Shown piece by piece: positions 4,215-5,389 of a stretch of 5,389 bases of DNA; position 1 is the stretch's first letter; every line of letters begins with the position of its first letter. Both the position numbers and the translations under genes were made by a program. Source of the stretch: JAAZFZ01 sp035647435 (GTDB taxonomy: Bacteria; Bacillota; Clostridia; Oscillospirales; Acutalibacteraceae); contig DASRNM010000005.1 of NCBI GenBank assembly GCA_035647435.1, positions 1 to 5,389 of the forward strand. The letters run 5' to 3'. The notes under the pieces were generated by a model. The model worked only from the letters and a program-made list of their open reading frames with translations. It searched no databases and was not told the DNA's origin.

Positions 4215-4877
4215 ATGAAAAAATATTTAGAATTAATTCAACAGGCTGATCTCGTAAAATCATTAAAGCTTCAAGAAATCGAATCGTACTTGGCTGAAGG
4301 AAGTTGTAAAATCACCCGGTATGAGAAAAATAATGTTGTCCATTTTGTTGGGGAAGTCTGTTCAAAACTCGAGATTATTCTCGCGGGGAAAGTGGTTATT
4401 GAGCGCATTGACGAGTCCGGCAATCTCATGACAATAGCCGAATTTTTAAGTGGCGATGTTCTTGGAGGAAATTTGATGTTTTCAAAAAATCCGTATTATC
4501 CGATGACCGTCACGGCCAAAGAAGCTACATTAATTTTGGAGATAAATAAGGATCGGCTGTTCCAATTGTTTTCGGACAATCACGAATTTTTAAGGAGCTA
4601 CCTTGAGTATGTATCCGACCACACGGTTATCCTCGGGGACAGGATTAAACACTATGTGAACAGGACAATCCGTGAAAGCATAATAAGTTACTTGAATTAT
4701 GAGCGCAAAAAGCAAAACTCGACTACCATCAAGCTAAGCATGACAAAAAAGGCATTAGCTGAAAGAATCGGCGTTCAAAGGACATCTCTATCCAGAGAAC
4801 TTGCTAAAATGAGAGAGGACGGGTTGATAGAATTTAACTCTGTTTCTATTACAATGTTGAACAATTTTTTCGAGTAA
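4215..4877 (+). CDS. CRP/FNR family transcriptional regulator
   Basis: The product has 220 residues, the usual length for the family. The start at 4215 follows GGGAG (4204-4208). Residues about 20-125 form the cyclic-nucleotide-type effector domain (FVGEVCSKLEIILAGKVVIERIDESG, then EFLSGDVLGG at 76-85). A dimerisation helix covers about 126-150. A winged helix-turn-helix lies at about 176-207: MTKKALAERIGVQRTSLSRELAKMREDGLIEF, with recognition helix QRTSLSRELAKM. There is no N-terminal cysteine cluster like that of FNR; only C31 and C49 are present. An oxygen-sensing 4Fe-4S cluster is therefore unlikely. The effector (heme, nitric oxide, a small ligand or redox state) cannot be told from sequence. 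Palindromes at the polyferredoxin and cupin promoters are its likely targets, and it probably represses itself. Confidence 0.93.
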   Translation: MKKYLELIQQADLVKSLKLQEIESYLAEGSCKITRYEKNNVVHFVGEVCSKLEIILAGKVVIERIDESGNLMTIAEFLSGDVLGGNLMFSKNPYYPMTVTAKEATLILEINKDRLFQLFSDNHEFLRSYLEYVSDHTVILGDRIKHYVNRTIRESIISYLNYERKKQNSTTIKLSMTKKALAERIGVQRTSLSRELAKMREDGLIEFNSVSITMLNNFFE

Positions 4878-5054
4878 AATTGCACTTACTATTTAGATTT
4901 TTCTCCAATATTCAACCGCCCGATCGTTCGTCTCTTTTCTCTGGTGGTTGCATTGAGCAGATGAACTCATTCGAGCGGCTGAAAGGGAGAGCATTCTGTT
5001 TTTATTAAGCGTCAAAAATATCACTTCAACGGCTTTGAGGGTAACGCCGTTTAT
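4878..5054. other. 177-bp gap between convergent genes, no gene recognised
   Basis: The gap separates the end of the regulator gene from the end of the right-edge NifX gene. A small open frame crosses it on the plus strand and holds an ATG at 4961 giving 15 codons, but there is no ribosome-binding site and no recognisable match. Its local sequence (around 4918-4995) is more GC-rich than its surroundings and might be a scar of lost DNA. The possible terminator at 5028-5051 is listed separately. Confidence 0.4.
5028..5051. terminator. possible terminator between convergent genes
   Basis: AACGGC (5028-5033) pairs with GCCGTT (5046-5051) over a 12-nt loop. A T-rich stretch follows on the plus strand (TTATTTATTC), and on the minus strand ATATTTTT appears about 8 nt beyond the stem. 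The stem is only 6 bp. The position just after the NifX-type stop and between convergent genes supports a terminator role for either strand. Confidence 0.4.
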
Positions 5055-5389
5055 TTATTCGCCGCATTCATCGTGATGCTGATGCTCGTGGCAGACGGAA
5101 CCTGTTGTCTTAAGCTCACCCTTCAGATAATTTTCTACAGCAGTTTTCGCGTTACCAGAAGCTCCTACAACAACTTCAACGTTCCTTTCATTAAAAATCT
5201 CAACCGCACCTCCGCCCATACCACCGCTGATGATGACATTTACACCACGATCGGCAAGAAAGTTAGGTAAGAATCCAGGCCTATGCCCAGGGTTAGCAAC
5301 GGTTTCGCTCTTGACAATTTGATTATTTTCAGTATCAAAAATCATGAAACCTTCGCAATGTCCAAAGTGCTCAGTCACCATTCCTTTTT
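5055..5389 (-). CDS. NifX/NifB-type cofactor-binding family protein (5' end outside window)
   Basis: The visible part starts MVTEHFGHCEGFMIFDTENN. In this family (COG1433) that segment follows an N-terminal MKIA-type strand, and the frame is open to the right edge with no ribosome-binding site before the first visible ATG (5381). The true start is therefore probably outside the window. Family features are EHFGHCEGF with its Cys/His pair, NPGHRPGFLPNFLADRGVNV (31-50 of the visible part), ISGGMGGGAVEIF, and VVGASGNAKTAVENYLKGEL. The C-terminus is His/Cys/acid-rich (CHEHQHHDECGE), a likely metal-binding tail. It is only distantly similar to the other NifX-type protein in this window. It converges with the regulator gene and belongs to a transcription unit that begins outside the window. 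Confidence 0.92.
   Translation of the reverse strand, partial: KGMVTEHFGHCEGFMIFDTENNQIVKSETVANPGHRPGFLPNFLADRGVNVIISGGMGGGAVEIFNERNVEVVVGASGNAKTAVENYLKGELKTTGSVCHEHQHHDECGE

Noticed and set aside
4961..5008. Short plus-strand reading frame (15 codons)
   Set aside because: No ribosome-binding site, no recognisable product, and no evidence beyond an open frame.

Overview
The window looks like part of the chromosome of a low-to-moderate GC anaerobic Firmicute, most likely a Clostridia member. The reasons are strong AGGAGG ribosome-binding sites, TTGACA/TATAAT-type promoters, and a gene set rich in 4Fe-4S ferredoxin motifs: MinD-like ATPases with inserted ferredoxins, NifX-type proteins, UPF0251/DUF134 and DUF5320. 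The species cannot be fixed from the sequence.

Left block (positions 1-2471, all minus strand): one probable operon. A TTGACA-N16-TATAAT promoter at 2444-2471 carries two copies of a palindromic operator. It drives, in order, a DUF5320 protein (2399-2121), a DUF134 DNA-binding protein (2057-1701), a broken nifU/iscU-like remnant (about 1722-1528), a NifX/NifB-type protein (1553-1185), and two tandem ferredoxin-containing P-loop ATPases (1183-323, and 345 running off the left edge). The set looks like an accessory Fe-S or metal-cofactor handling module. The nifU-like scaffold seems to have been lost by a deletion that fused its 3' end to the end of the DUF134 gene.

Middle (2472-3084): no intact gene. 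It holds a 13-bp inverted repeat, a decayed 3' end of an IS1182-like transposase on the plus strand with a frame shift and a short insertion, a possible terminator, a strong perfect hairpin at 2850-2879, and a short direct-repeat region at 2936-3010.

Right block (3085-4877): a regulator and two probable targets. A CRP/FNR-family regulator (plus strand, 4215-4877) is divergent from a NapH-like membrane polyferredoxin (minus, 4126-3494), with a small cupin gene (minus, 3399-3085) beyond. A perfect palindrome (TGTTAC-N4-GTAACA core) lies between the divergent genes. Its centre is 34.5 bp from the end of the polyferredoxin -10 box, which predicts a class II activator position of -41.5. A degenerate version (TGTTGT-N4-GAAACA) lies at exactly the same distance from the cupin -10 box. 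Neither minus-strand promoter has a good -35. I infer that the regulator activates both genes and, because the palindrome starts at its own predicted +1, represses itself.

Right edge: a 177-bp convergent gap with a possible terminator, then a second NifX-type gene (minus) whose start lies outside the window.
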